A stretch of DNA of 64,000 nucleotides from Alectoria sarmentosa. Taxonomy: Eukaryota > Ascomycota > Lecanoromycetes > Lecanorales > Parmeliaceae. The stretch is taken from NCBI GenBank assembly GCA_009733775.1, contig WOGZ01000001.1, forward strand, positions 186,001 to 250,000, given 5' to 3'. Positions 1 to 11,151 of this stretch are shown one piece after another. The notes under the pieces are model-generated. The model was not told where the DNA came from and searched no databases. It worked only from the letters and a program-made list of their open reading frames with translations. Every line of letters starts with the position of its first letter. The stretch's first letter is position 1. Both the position numbers and the translations under genes were made by a program.

Positions 1-914
1 TCGGTGGCGATTGAGGTCCAGTAGACGGAGAGGTACTCGGTTTAGCGATTTTTGGCCCCTTGAGTAAGAGCTTCTTGTGGGTTTTCGGCAATGAAGATGG
101 TCGTTGGGTTCGTCGATGCTCGGGCTTGGGTCGAGCCTTTAGGGTCGTGATGACGGATGTGGCCGGTCCCTGCTGGGGCTCCATGCTGAGCGTTTGCGTT
201 TCACCCCGAGCCAGGTCAAGTTGACGATTTACTTCGACCAAGTTCTCTTGGAGCGTTTGCACTTCAGCCTGAGCAAGGTCGCGTTGACGGTTCGCTTCGG
301 ACAGATCCTCTTGCAGCGTTTGACCTTCACCCTCAGCCAGGTCGCGCTCATAAATCGCTTCGGACGTGTCACTCTTGAGCTGTTGAATCTCGTTTGACAT
401 CTGGAACACCTGCCTACTGTACCCATCACGGTCGCTCTCGGTGTTCCACACATCCTGCGCTAGAGAGCGGATCTCTTCTTGATCAATCCGATGTTGGTCA
501 TCCAACCCCTGAATGGTGTTGTGAAAGTCCCTTCGCTCTTCGTTCATATCGCTGTCGGCGGTTTGCAGCTTCTCATTCGCATGGAAGAGCTGGTTCTCAG
601 TGTCTCTGAGCTTGATGTGGATATCGCACCTCTCGTAAGTCCCCTTTCTTGAGTCTTCTCTCGCCTCATCTCGCTCGTTCCTTATATTTTTATAGGCATT
701 ATATAGGCTTAAAGCCCAGAGAAATAAAGCGAAAAGGAAAGTGCAGAGGAAGTTCACGAGGAGATAGCAGCGGTTCTGAAGCGGCCAGTCAGCTCTCTAT
801 CCCAGCTCTGGGGATCTCAACACTCACTTCCTCTCGAAAAGGATCTAAGAGACCCAATTCTGTGAGGATGACTCCCCACCAATTGTCCATTTCAGGGTCG
901 TATCCAGTAGGCAT
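1..914 (-). CDS. Membrane-anchored coiled-coil protein, paralogue A (3' end outside window)
   Basis: Two exons are visible: 828-914 and 775 down to the window edge; the 52-nt intron 776-827 has a GTGAGT donor, a CTGAC branch site and a TTCAG acceptor. The visible 287 codons give a 29-residue N-terminus, a hydrophobic segment at about residues 32-54 that should span a membrane, then a highly charged coiled coil. Residues 168-227 hold three copies of a roughly 22-residue unit close to RDLAxxExQTLQExL. After about residue 228 the protein turns basic and proline-rich and runs off the window. The N-terminal pattern PTGYDPEMDNWWGVI matches that of the next gene on this strand (2468-5514), so the two are tandem duplicates. 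I do not recognise the family. A structural or tethering role at a membrane is inference from architecture only. Confidence 0.72.
776..827 (-). other. Spliceosomal intron that defines the start of paralogue A
   Basis: Without this intron the coiled-coil frame meets stops just upstream of the membrane segment. Splicing GTGAGT at 827 to TTCAG at 776 joins a 29-codon exon with a clean ATG at 914 to the long frame, in phase 0. The position relative to the membrane segment matches intron 2 of the neighbouring paralogue. Confidence 0.75.
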
Positions 915-2467
915 GCTGCCAATAGTGGACCAGAAAAGCTTATAAAAGAAAGAAGCACCCATATCGGCAAGAGTCTAAATACCTCTTGTGGTTCGAGTAT
1001 GGCAAGGGTAGATGGCGAACGGTATGTTTTCCTGTTGTGTACGATGTGTGGGATGGAGTCCAGGATAGACGCAGGATTATCAAGGTCTCAGAGCTTGCTG
1101 TGACCGTCAAAGGTCGGAAGGCTTGAAGATACGTCAGACGTTGGGCTCGTGATCTTGTTATCTCATGGATGAAGGTAGCAGAAGAAAGTGGATGTGGTTG
1201 ATAATGGGTGGTGTCGTGTGTAACGAAGGTGGATGATGTGTAGGATGCACGGAAGGAAGAGGAGGATGGTGAAAACGAGGGCACTTAAATAGTCGATGTG
1301 GTGTGTGTTGAGAGGAGGAGGCTGGTCAGGAGTCATCTTTCAAAGATTCACTCTCACTACGTTCCACATAATGCTCTCAACACTTCAGTTCCCTGTTCCC
1401 CACTCCTGACAGCCTCGAGCGGCTATTGGTGGACAATAGCCTTAGTATCTGCTTGGAATCTCCTTAGCTGCGCTCTTCTCTGATCGTGCCCGACTGGTGC
1501 TCGCGCTAATGCTGGATGGAGTGTTTAGGAGACCTAGGACACCACTGTTGTCTAGCACAGGTTACTCAAAGTCGCACCCAGACGAATCTTTAGGATCCTT
1601 TGACAGAAAGAGTCGAAATATTTTGGTTGATACCCACAAAGAAATGTGCCCAGAATAAAAGGAGCTTTTAAAATTTGTTGATGTTTTGAGGACTGTTCCC
1701 CTTGCGAGTCTCCGGATGTTTTGAAATTGCCTCGATGCATGACTTCTGCCACAGTCTCTTACTCGGGATGGAAACCCTTTCTCTATCATTTTGTGTGAGC
1801 TTGGAAGTCGTTTCGCTTCGTAGATCATCCTTTTTTTTTTTTTTTTTTTTCGGAGCCTTGTCCATGAAAGACACTTTTCTTTGTTTACTGCGTGCAATCT
1901 TTCAGGCCTTTCGAGCATCTTCTCTTTTATACGAGACAACCTTCTTTGTTGTATTGGCAGACAGAAATTCAGCTTAAGGAGTGGCTTGGATTTAGGGGGT
2001 TCGGTGTGTAGTTTCGTACGCAAGTGGTGAACTTCCTGGTTGCTAGGACAGCGTCAGATTGGGTCAAGTATCGTTTGGTAGATTATACATTAGCTAAAGG
2101 AGCTACGGTGCTAAGAGAATATTTTAACAAAGTCATGCATAGAGGGCGAGGAACTTAAATGAAAGTTGTTGAAGTCCTACAGTTCAGGCGCGTTGCTAGA
2201 AAAAAGCGACAATTGTATGCCACGGTTCCCTAAATAATCGTTTTCTTCCCTCAAGCTCGATGGATTCTAGTTATCAACATTCTACCATAACTCAAGATCC
2301 TATATACGCTTGGAGCCTTTCGCCTTTCTCTCCCTTATAAGCCTCTCGAACTCCAGCATGATTGGAACGGACTGTTTGAACCTGAAATTTGAATATACAT
2401 AAATATTTAGCTTTGAATTCAGCCGTTACTTCCACGACGCAAATGGTCCAGAGCCGTGGCCTCGTAA
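915..2467. other. Intergenic region with repeat arms and a poly-T tract
   Basis: No gene can be supported. It holds a 20-base T run at 1831-1850 and two arms of the TIR repeat also seen at 26760-27045: one at 1730-1745 and one, in the opposite sense, at 2129-2146, followed at about 2173-2191 by an internal block shared with 26850-26868. The stretch 1302-1356 resembles 5792-5841 upstream of the paralogue and is probably shared promoter or leader sequence. Confidence 0.5.
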
Positions 2468-5400
2468 CTATCCAATGTTTCCACGTGCTTTCCTCTCCTC
2501 GAGCTCTTTCGAAAGTCTGGCAATCTCATTCTGCAGAGTGCTGACGGTGCTCTTGAGGGGGTTTTCCTTCTCAAGACGAAGCTTCACAATGGTGATTTTC
2601 CTCTCATTGTCCTCCTGCTCCTTCTTCAATGCCCTCTCGTGCCGTGCCTTCTCCTCCGTCCGCTCTTTTCTCTCCTTGTTCAGTTGACTCTGTATGCCAC
2701 GGTTTCGAACTGAGGCATTGCCTGCCTCTTTGTTCGCAGCCGCCAATTTGCCCTCCAATGTCTTGATCTCCTGCTCCGCCTTGGATCCCTGCTGGTCCTG
2801 ATCCATGGCATCCGTATCGAGCTCGAGCGCTCCTTCCCTATCTTTGACGGCATCCTCTCGTGCCTTGAGCTGCATTTCTCGAAGAGGGTTTGCCTGGGTC
2901 TTCGCTTGCTGGAGTTGGTTCTTCAGCTTGAAGACCTGCCCCTCGCTTGCCTCGAGCTTCAAGACATGAGCAGATATTACACGATCAACATTCGCTTGCC
3001 AGATTGGACGTGCTCGGTTCTCGCCTTCAATTCGGTACTGCTCGAAATTGCTTTCGGAAGAGGACTTCCTCTGCTCGAGATTGGCGTATGCCTGCTGTAA
3101 ATTGGAAATTTCGCTTCGCAGTTCGCGCATATCCTGATTTGCCACGTCCAGCTCGGTTGCTTGGGTGGTATATTCGGTTTGTAGGTCAGTGTAGGTATTG
3201 GCGCCTTGACGAAGTTGGCTCGTGAGATCAGTAATTCGTGCATCACAATTTGTATGGAGGACGCGGAGGTTGTTGCATTCGGCCCACATACGTTGCAGCT
3301 CCCGCTCCATCGCGGTGCCGCTCTGTTGCATTGTGTTCAATGAATGCATATCCTCATTATGCTTGGCTTCCGCAAGCTTCTGCTGGCCCAATAACTCTTG
3401 GTAGTGATCATACAGCGCTTTGTAATCCCCATTTTTCTGCCTCATAGCCTCTTCGTGGGTTTTATTTTGGCGCTCAATAAGATCGTTGCTTGGGGCATTG
3501 ATGATTTGCTCCTCAAGCTTTGCGATTGTGTCGTCTTTGACCTTGATCACCGCCTCTACTTCGCGTCCTGCTGCCTCCAACTCGCTGATTCTAGCGATCT
3601 GCGTCTCTGATTGCCCTTTGCAATCGGCATGTTCGCGGCGTAACTCGTCCAGATTGATGTTCGCTGCTGTCAGGCGCCGGAGATTCTCTGCCGATTCTGG
3701 GGCTGGTTGTTCGGCAATTTCCTGGTTCGCTTTCTCAAGGTCATCGATGTCGCAATCCTTTTGTTTTATAGCGTCTTCCAGTCCGCGTTGGGCAGTCTCC
3801 AATTCTTCGATTCTGGTTTTCTGTTGTCCCAGTTCCCGCTCACACTCGGCACGCACTTCACGTTCATCTACCAACTCTTTGCGACTCTCAGATAGTTGTT
3901 GGCTCAGATTCGAGACCTCCGTCATTGAATTGGTATCGGCAGACGTCTTCTCTTCTCGAAGTTTATTGATCTCCTGAATCTTCGCGGCCAGCGCTTCGCC
4001 TGTGGTGCCCTTCTCTTCTCGAAGGTCTTTGATTAGCTGACTGCTCGTAGCAAATTCTTCGCTCGCTGTCACCTTCTCCTTTTGAAGGTCGTCAATCGTC
4101 TCATTCCTCGCCGCCAGCTCCTCTCGAAGGTCCTTGACCATCGTGTCCTTTACAGTCAGCTCCCCTTCAAGATTGGACCTAGCATTGATTTCTGCAGCGT
4201 CTGCGGTAGTGTTGTTCGAGGCTGCTTCCCTCAAATCTTGGTAGTCTGTGCGGAGCTGTTTCATGATCTTCGCATCATCCGCAACCCGTTCATTAAGGGT
4301 TTTACATTGCTGCTCATGCTCGCATACATGCACGAGAGCGGTCGTAGCGGTTCGAGAACCGGTAATAGTGTTGGATTCTGACTCCTGCGTTGAAGGAAGG
4401 GATGTTTTCGCGGCTTTGGACGCTGAAGTGATGCCGTTCTTGCCGACTTTCCTAATAGGACGGCTTTCCCGAAGACGTGTGATGGTCAAATCACGTGCCG
4501 CCACTGTAGCCTCCAACTCAATGATTCTAGGGCTTTGGTCCTTCAGACCATATGCTATTTCCGGCTCTGTGCATGCACAACGAATTCCCCAAGCGGGCTT
4601 GGACTCTAACGCACCATGATTTGTGCGGTGCTTTGCCCAGTACGCCGCACTTCGTGCATTTTTCTTGAGTTGAGCTTGCAACCACCCTCTCTCCTTATCC
4701 CCATTTTCACGCTGAGTCACGAGGTCCTCTGCGAGAGCCTTGACGCATTTTTCAGACTTGTTCAGAAGATTGTTCGAGATCTCGAGCTGTCTCTGAACAG
4801 CTTCGGATCTCTGTTGGTAATATTCCGGTCGCTTTGCCGACATTCCGTAATCAGAGACTTGTTGCGTAAGCCCGTCATACATCTGCTGCACAGCTTTCAG
4901 GCGCTCGATCTCGTTGTGCTGAACGCTGTTCTCTTCTGAAAGCTCGAAGTTTCTTTGCTCCAACCATGGTAGATCCTTGAACGCCTTGCTGAAATCGGCT
5001 CGGAGCTCTAGGTTCATTTTCATTACTTGTTCATACCTTGTCCCCATCTCTTCCCAGGCGCCTTGCGCGTCATTGCGCTCCTTTATAGCGGCATTTCGCT
5101 CCTTGTTGGCAGCTTCGACAGGATCCAAGCCTTCTTCGAAGTTGCGCTGGCCGTAACACCAACTCAATAGGAGAAGCAATCCTAGGAAAGAGCCAGTAGC
5201 TATACAATTCTTGAGGAAATACTTTAAAATACCAGTCAGCTTGCAAGTTGAAGGTGTTGGACATTCTGGTACTCACATCCTGAATATCTGGATTGCGAAA
5301 ATCCGGGATGAAATGGAACTTGGTGCATATTACACCATACCTGAATAATTTCGGAGTCAGTGTTTTTCTTTGAAGGATGGTTGAAGAGTCAGAAGACCTG

Positions 5401-5514
5401 TCTCAGTACGTGAAAAAGGTGATGAAAAGGGGAATGATGAATCGAAAAGATGAATTACCATGAATCTACGCCGGGCTGAAAGCCAGACGGAAGTTTGGAG
5501 AACTGATTTCCCAT
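2468..5514 (-). CDS. Membrane-anchored coiled-coil protein, paralogue B (957 aa)
   Basis: Three exons: 5459-5514, 5277-5340 and 2468-5221. Intron 1 (5341-5458, 118 nt) ends with a CTGACTCCGAAAT motif shared with the introner-like introns elsewhere in this window; intron 2 (5222-5276, 55 nt) is ordinary. The first 40 residues include PSGFQPGVDSWYGVI, clearly related to the N-terminus of the gene at 1-914. Residues about 42-63 are hydrophobic (a single membrane segment ending LGLLLLLSWC). Almost all of the remaining 890 residues are charged heptad-like coiled coil rich in E, K, Q and L, with repeats of the type DLREExxxxxE. The long exon alone has only a TTG at its 5' end, so the two short upstream exons supply the ATG. 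I do not recognise the family; tethering or scaffolding at a membrane is inference. Confidence 0.78.
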
Positions 5515-6475
5515 GTTGGCTACTATGAACGTATGGGGACTATGCGTAAGCAAAAGGTTTGTCTGGGCCGTTTTACACCAGTTCGCGACGAGTCTCAGGC
5601 GACACTGAATCTCAGGCTGGCGTCGAACGATTGGCGTTGTGATAGTATGATGATGGTTGATGATTGGATGTGGTGTTTAAGATATGGAGTTGGCCACACA
5701 GTGTGTAAGGAATATGGTTGAAAGTTGGAAGCAAAGGCGCAGGTATGGATATTGGAAGATAGTAATGCCCAACGAATTTAATAATATGATAAGTGTGTTG
5801 AGAGGGGTTGGTTAAGAGTCACCTTGCCGATATTCACTCTTGCGGCTTATTGTCAACACTTCGGATACTTGCAACTCTCCCTCATATGAAACCAACGATC
5901 TTCAACACCTACCAGCTGCGCTTTAGCCTGCGGTCTCCACACTGGTTTGCCTCAGAATCATCGATTTACGGCACTTCGCATCGAGTCTTGGTCATCTGTT
6001 GCAGTAATGAAGCAGTTTCTGAAGCGTGTTCTGCTGCTTTGGCGTAGCTCTTGGGTGTGGACACCGACTTCTTCGCTCTTAGATAGAAACCTAGCTTGGT
6101 CGTTTCACTCTTTCATTCTACTCCAAGCCGAGCGTTCTTTGCGCTTTGCAGAAAGCCTTGGTTTGTATCCGTGAAAGAAAACTTTGTTTGTTTTCCAAAA
6201 ATAGATCCCAATGCCTCCTTGTTCATTTCGCCCCCGGTCAAGACTGTCTCATTTATTCTTCTTACTAAGGAGAAGACGAAGTTCGACTTTGGCTTGACGA
6301 CAGAGCCACTCATCGGATTCCAGTATACGACTCTTCATTCGTTGCTCACACCGAGGAAGCCTCCAATGGCGGCGACAAGACGAGAAGCACGTGCAGTATA
6401 ATACAGTGAACATACTGTTTGCAGGTAGCCTTGGAACTGATATTCGTTCAGCTTGGGAGGGCGAAATAGGACAAC
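5515..6475. other. Intergenic region, no gene seen
   Basis: This is the upstream region of coiled-coil paralogue B and the 3' flank of the convergent E1-beta gene. The part 5792-5841 is similar to 1302-1356. Several short open frames occur but none has a domain, a credible start context or a splice partner. Confidence 0.4.
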
Positions 6476-7782
6476 TCAGAATTCTATCGTTCGTTTGATT
6501 GCGTCATATATTCCTAATACTTGTCAGCGATGGAATCTGGCCTAATGCAAGAGCTTACTTGTCACATCTGGGATATTGAAGCTCTCAAAAGCCAGCCCCA
6601 TGTGAGTAGCCCAACCTCCAAGACGTTGCACTGGAGCCTCCAAACGCAAGAAGGCGCCTTCCTGTATCGAAGCTGCGACTTCAGCTCCTACCCCTGCGTT
6701 GATCATGCTTTCATGCACTACAATTGCACGTCCCGTCTTTTGTACGCTCTGTAATACCGTCTGCCTGTCCCAGGGATACAAGGTCTGGAGATCCAGCAGT
6801 TCAACACTTATACCAAAATCTCTCTCTGCAGCAGCAATGGCTGATGAACACAGATAGAGAGGCTGTCCATAAGACACTATTGTCACGTCTTTGCCTTCTT
6901 TCACAACTTCAGCTTGTGACAAAGGAATTTCATATGCCTCTGTAGGCACTTGCTCCACCGCAGCACGGTATAAGATCTTTGGCTCAAGAAATATGACAGG
7001 GTCATTGCAGGCGATGGAAGCGAGCAGTAACCCTTTAGCTTGGGCAGGGGAACGAGGCAGCACGACTCGTAGACCGGGGATATGTGTGAACAGTGCCTCC
7101 GGCGACTGGGAATGATATCTTGTAATTGATCAGCAAAGCTACGTAACCTAGAACAGAGACCATCTCCATACAAAGCCCCATGTCCCACACTCCCACAAGG
7201 CATCCTGACCACCAAACCCCCGATATGGCCCCCAGTACCTCCTTCCCTGTATCTCCATTTCGCCGCTTCATTGACCAGCTGGTCGAACGCTGGATACACA
7301 TAGTCTGCAAATTGAACCTCTGCAATCGGTTTCATCCCCTGCGCAGCGCATCCAATTGCAAAGCCCACGATTCCTTGTTCGCTCAGAGGCGTGTTGAATA
7401 CTCGTTCTGGACCGAACTCGGTAGCAAGATCCATGCTGCAGCGGAAGACGCCTCCAAAGGCGACATCTTCGCCGAAAACCAGCGTGCGTTCATCGGTGCG
7501 GAGGGAATGCTTGAGGGCGCTATTGATGGCCTGGAAGAGGTTCTGGCGGGTGCAGGAGGAAGTTTGGGGGTAGGATGGGTTGGCACGGAGAGAGGAAGGA
7601 CTATGATAGAGGAGAGGATGCGAGGAGTAGTCTATCGGAACGTTTAGACGGGCGTTTGGAGGGAGAGTTGAGTAGCCATTGGAAGGGTGAGTGTGTCCTT
7701 TGCGCCATTGTAACTGGGTGTAACGCCTCAATGGCTTCACTGAGAGGCAGGTAGTCATCGTTACAGTCACAGCCCATGTCAT
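6476..7782 (-). CDS. BCKDHB: 2-oxoisovalerate (branched-chain 2-oxoacid) dehydrogenase E1 beta subunit, mitochondrial
   Basis: This is the beta chain of the E1 component that decarboxylates branched-chain 2-oxo acids from Leu, Ile and Val in the mitochondrial matrix. Exons are 7172-7782, 6559-7118 and 6476-6513, giving 402 aa. Intron 7119-7171 restores the family sequence GALYHSQSPEALF; intron 6514-6558 (GTAAGC, GCTGAC branch) restores the usual C-terminus, here IPDVTRIYDAIKRTIEF. Recognisable blocks are LVFGEDVAFGGVFRC, FNTPLSEQGIVGFAIG, EVQFADYVYPAFDQ and LPRSPAQAKGLLL. The first 30-40 residues are rich in R, T and S as in a mitochondrial targeting peptide; the first ATG is at 7782, with another nine codons in. 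It shares a 194-bp divergent promoter with the COX15 gene. Confidence 0.93.
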
Positions 7783-7976
7783 TGGAAAGGCCTCCCCAGC
7801 ATAAGGGTTGTAGAGAATGAAATGTGACCAGGAAAGAGGTCGTTGTTGAAGTGGGGATAGACGCGGCTTTAGCCACGGCGCTTTCTGTCGGCATAAGTAA
7901 TGTAAGGAACGCCAAGGACTTCTATCCTGGCTCCAGACTGAGTATCATTTCGACACCAGTGAAAGCAAGAGCTCCT
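7783..7976. promoter_or_regulatory. Divergent promoter region between E1-beta and COX15
   Basis: The 194 bp between the two start codons must hold the 5' leaders and promoters of two nuclear genes for mitochondrial proteins transcribed in opposite directions. I do not see a clear TATA box. Co-regulation is possible but is inference from the spacing alone. Confidence 0.45.
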
Positions 7977-9570
7977 ATGGCTTCCCTACTGCCTGCTTTG
8001 CGACGGGCTGCTCCGAGACTCACTAGGCAGTTTTTCCAATGCTCGCACCATCGGTATCTCCATCGTGTGGCGACCCGACCTGATTTGTTCAAGGAGGCGT
8101 CTCCCAAACATATAAGAGCTTTCAAATCTAGCACAAGACGAACGTCATCAGCAGCGTCAGGTATTATTGCACCAGAGACCGGCTCGTCATCGCCTTTGTC
8201 ATCCTTGAGCAAGTCGATTGGACAGAATGCAAAGAAGACGAGGACTGGCTTCTTCCCCAATAAGAGCGAGAAGTTGGTGGCGTATTGGCTTCTAGGGAGT
8301 GCAGCAAGTGTATTTGGGATTGTGGTATTCGGAGGCCTGACACGACTGACAGAGTCTGGGTAGGCTACGATACTCCGAAATTGTTGGCAAGGTATTAATT
8401 GTTCATAGCCTAAGTATTACAGAATGGAAGCCAGTAACAGGTAGTCTGCCCCCAACAACCGAAGAGGATTGGGAGTCCGAATTCAACAAATATCGGTCCT
8501 CTCCAGAGTTCAAGATGCTCAACCCAAATATAACTATGTCGGAATTCAAGTCGATTTACTATATGGAATGGACACACAGGCTATGGGGCCGCTTTATAGG
8601 ATTATCATTCGCCATTCCAGCAGTGTACTTCATTACACGAAAAAAAGTCTCGAGACCAATGGCATTGAGAATCACAGGTATTGCAGGGCTCATAGGCTTT
8701 CAAGGGGTTCTCGGCTGGTGGATGGTCAAGTCTGGGCTCAAGGATGACTTATTTGCCACCGGAAGCCACCCGCGAGTCAGCCAGTATCGGCTTGTTGCAC
8801 ACCTGGGCACCGCCTTCCTGTGCTACTCTGCTATGCTTTGGAACGGCTTGTCTATTCTCCGTACGCATAAGCTCCTGGGCGACCTTCAAGTAGCAGAGGC
8901 CAGTCTTCGAAGGCTGAGAAACCCAAGACTTCGTTTGTTCAGATCGTCCGTGGGAGCGCTTGCTGTGCTGATCTTCATCACTGCCATGTCCGGAGGACTC
9001 GTTGCTGGTCTTGATGCGGGTTTGATATACAATGAGTTTCCCTACATGGGACTTGGGTTGACGCCTCCAAAGTCTGAGCTGTTCTCCGACTTCTACTCGC
9101 ATACAGCTGACAACAGTGATGTTTGGTGGCGCAACCCACTCGAAAATCCATCTCTGGTGCAATTAGACCATCGGATACTGGCAACTACGACTTTCACATC
9201 GGTGATGGCACTATGGGCCTATTCTAGATTTTCTCGCAATGTCCGGACTACTCTACCTGTCACCGCCAGGAAAGGAGTTCATGGGGTTGTGGGATTCGTA
9301 TTCTTACAAGTCGTCCTAGGCATCAGCACTCTGATCTACCTGGTTCCGCTGCCGCTAGCATCAGCACATCAAGCCGGAAGCCTTGCGCTACTGTCCTACG
9401 TCCTCATATTGGGAAGTAGGTCTTGGTTGCCTAACCGACGGGTCTCAACGCTCCTGGCCAAAAGATTCGCGACAGCAGGAATAACACCGAAGAGGCCGGG
9501 TCAATCAAATCCACGCATACGTAAACAGAGAAACGCTTCGAAAGCAGCACCGAAGGTTGCAGTAGTCTGA
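7977..9570 (+). CDS. COX15: Haem A synthase, cytochrome c oxidase assembly protein COX15
   Basis: COX15 converts haem O to haem A in the mitochondrial inner membrane for cytochrome c oxidase. Two exons, 7977-8359 and 8409-9570, give 514 aa. The 49-nt intron 8360-8408 restores GGLTRLTESGLSITEW, the hallmark of the family. Conserved histidines are in EWTHRLWGR, SHPRVSQYRLVAHLG, QLDHRILATT and ASAHQAGSLALL, and there are about eight hydrophobic segments. The N-terminus from ATG 7977 is rich in Arg and Ser, as expected for a mitochondrial presequence; an in-frame extension further upstream would overlap the divergent promoter, so 7977 was chosen. The intron itself contains ACTCCGAAAT, the 3' motif of the introner-like introns. 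Confidence 0.94.
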
Positions 9571-11151
9571 TGTGAGGTGTGATATTATCCGCTTCTCTTC
9601 AACACAGGCTGTTGAGACATTTGGTATATCTGGTCGTTTCAGAGCAACGCGACGTGGAATAAATTTCAAGCAGCATCCTTTTGGAGATTTATGCCGACTC
9701 CTGAGTCCAGCGTCGCATATTTTTGAAGGAACCAAGCGCGAAGCCACTTCAGTCACGCAACAAGATTGACCTTTCAACGATACTGAAGCATGGATACACG
9801 TCGGATAAATTGAAGGAGCTTACGTACGACGCGTCGGTATCTCCAGTGCATGAAATGAGCAAGCGCAAGAGACAGGCCAAGGAGAGGCTTACACAACGAT
9901 GTGCAACATTGACATCGTGCGGGCGGGGGGAAAGAGAGGAAAACTAGTAACTTGAAGTTAGTGATTGGGAGCTTTCCTCACAGAAGCTATCTGTGTGCTT
10001 CGAGTGCTCTACATTAGCGGCTTCGGTCAGGCTCGCTGCATTCGCCAATGCACTAAGTAGCAAAGCATTTTGGGCTATCGAAAATGCATCAAAGCGCTGT
10101 GATAACGACACTTCACATCCGATGCTCTCAAGATACCTATCCCCACACGTAAATTCCCCCACAAGTTGTAGCAGTTCGTAAATTGACCTCTCGACCCTGA
10201 CCCCGCTCATGTCTCATCTCCTGCAAGCCGCCATGCCGATCTCGTTGTTGAGAGATACAGCTTCTCACAACCCAATTCCGGGGTCTGGGTAAAGTTGAAG
10301 AGCAGACGTGCTTTTAAGGTGGAGGCTTGGCGCCTGGCTTACGTTTATCTCTTGGCAGCTGGCAGAGGTTGTAAGTTCTTGCAACACCAGGAGTGGAACC
10401 TTTTCAGGCCCTGCCATTGGTGCGAAATTGGGATTGAAAGGTGAGAGGACGCGTTGATGCGTCAGACGGGTTGAATAACGCGACCTTTGGACGTGACTGG
10501 TGGGATGGGGCTCTCTGATTGGAAAACATGGAAGGGCAGAAGGAAGGAGAGGAAATGGGTATAAAGCGAAGCATGTCTGTCTGCTTCTTGAGATCATCAT
10601 TCAATGCACCAGAACTTCGTCTTTGTCTTCTTGTCCTCACCGCGACTTCGTGACGGCTTGCCAAGCGTTTGACCTCTTGTAGCTTGATTTAAAAGTGAGT
10701 TCGTTCTTCTTTTTTTCAAAACCTCACTTTCACTCTTCATACGCACTTCCTCCTTCTTGTAGAAGAAAATGGCTTGATCCAGCTTGTCCTACATTGCGCA
10801 TCGTACATGCTCTATCACTCATACATTCCCCCTAGTCTCACGTTACTGTCTACTAAGAAAGAAGTGAGCTCCCTTCGTTCCTTGTCTTGTTATGCTGGGC
10901 TCCAACACTAAGAGCATCATGTTACTCTATTTGCGTCTTTGATTTCCATAGCACGTTTTGGTCCCCAAGCATCTTAGCTTTCATGTACCCTACGCTGTTG
11001 GCTGCTTTTGTGCGCCGAGGTCAGTTTCCAGTCTTTACTCATCTCACTCACGATCAACGGAAACGGTTCGATTTTGGAGCAACTTCAACTCCTTTAGACT
11101 AACACTGTGATATTTTGACTGTTCAGCAAAACTTACTATCCCACCATACAC
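9571..11151. other. Intergenic region, no gene seen
   Basis: About 1.6 kb between COX15 and the dynamin gene. The right part, from about 10580, is rich in C/T runs and typical of fungal promoters and 5' leaders. Short open frames on both strands have no recognisable domain and no consistent splice structure. Confidence 0.4.

Noticed and set aside
940..1284. Minus-strand open frame rich in Ser/Thr
   Set aside because: No domain, lies in the upstream region of the coiled-coil gene, and does not splice to the ATG at 914.
1562..2023. Minus-strand 153-codon frame
   Set aside because: It includes the poly-A-encoded lysine run and repeat arms; composition is not protein-like.
3486..3977. Plus-strand frame opposite the coiled-coil exon
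   Set aside because: Shadow of the antisense strand of a Glu/Lys-rich coding region; Ser/Leu-rich composition follows from that.
6096..6401. Plus-strand 101-codon frame
   Set aside because: No recognisable domain, no consistent neighbours; intergenic by all other evidence.
9944..10210. Minus-strand 88-codon frame
   Set aside because: Begins with ATG but has no homologous feature I can recognise and no splice partners; probably chance.
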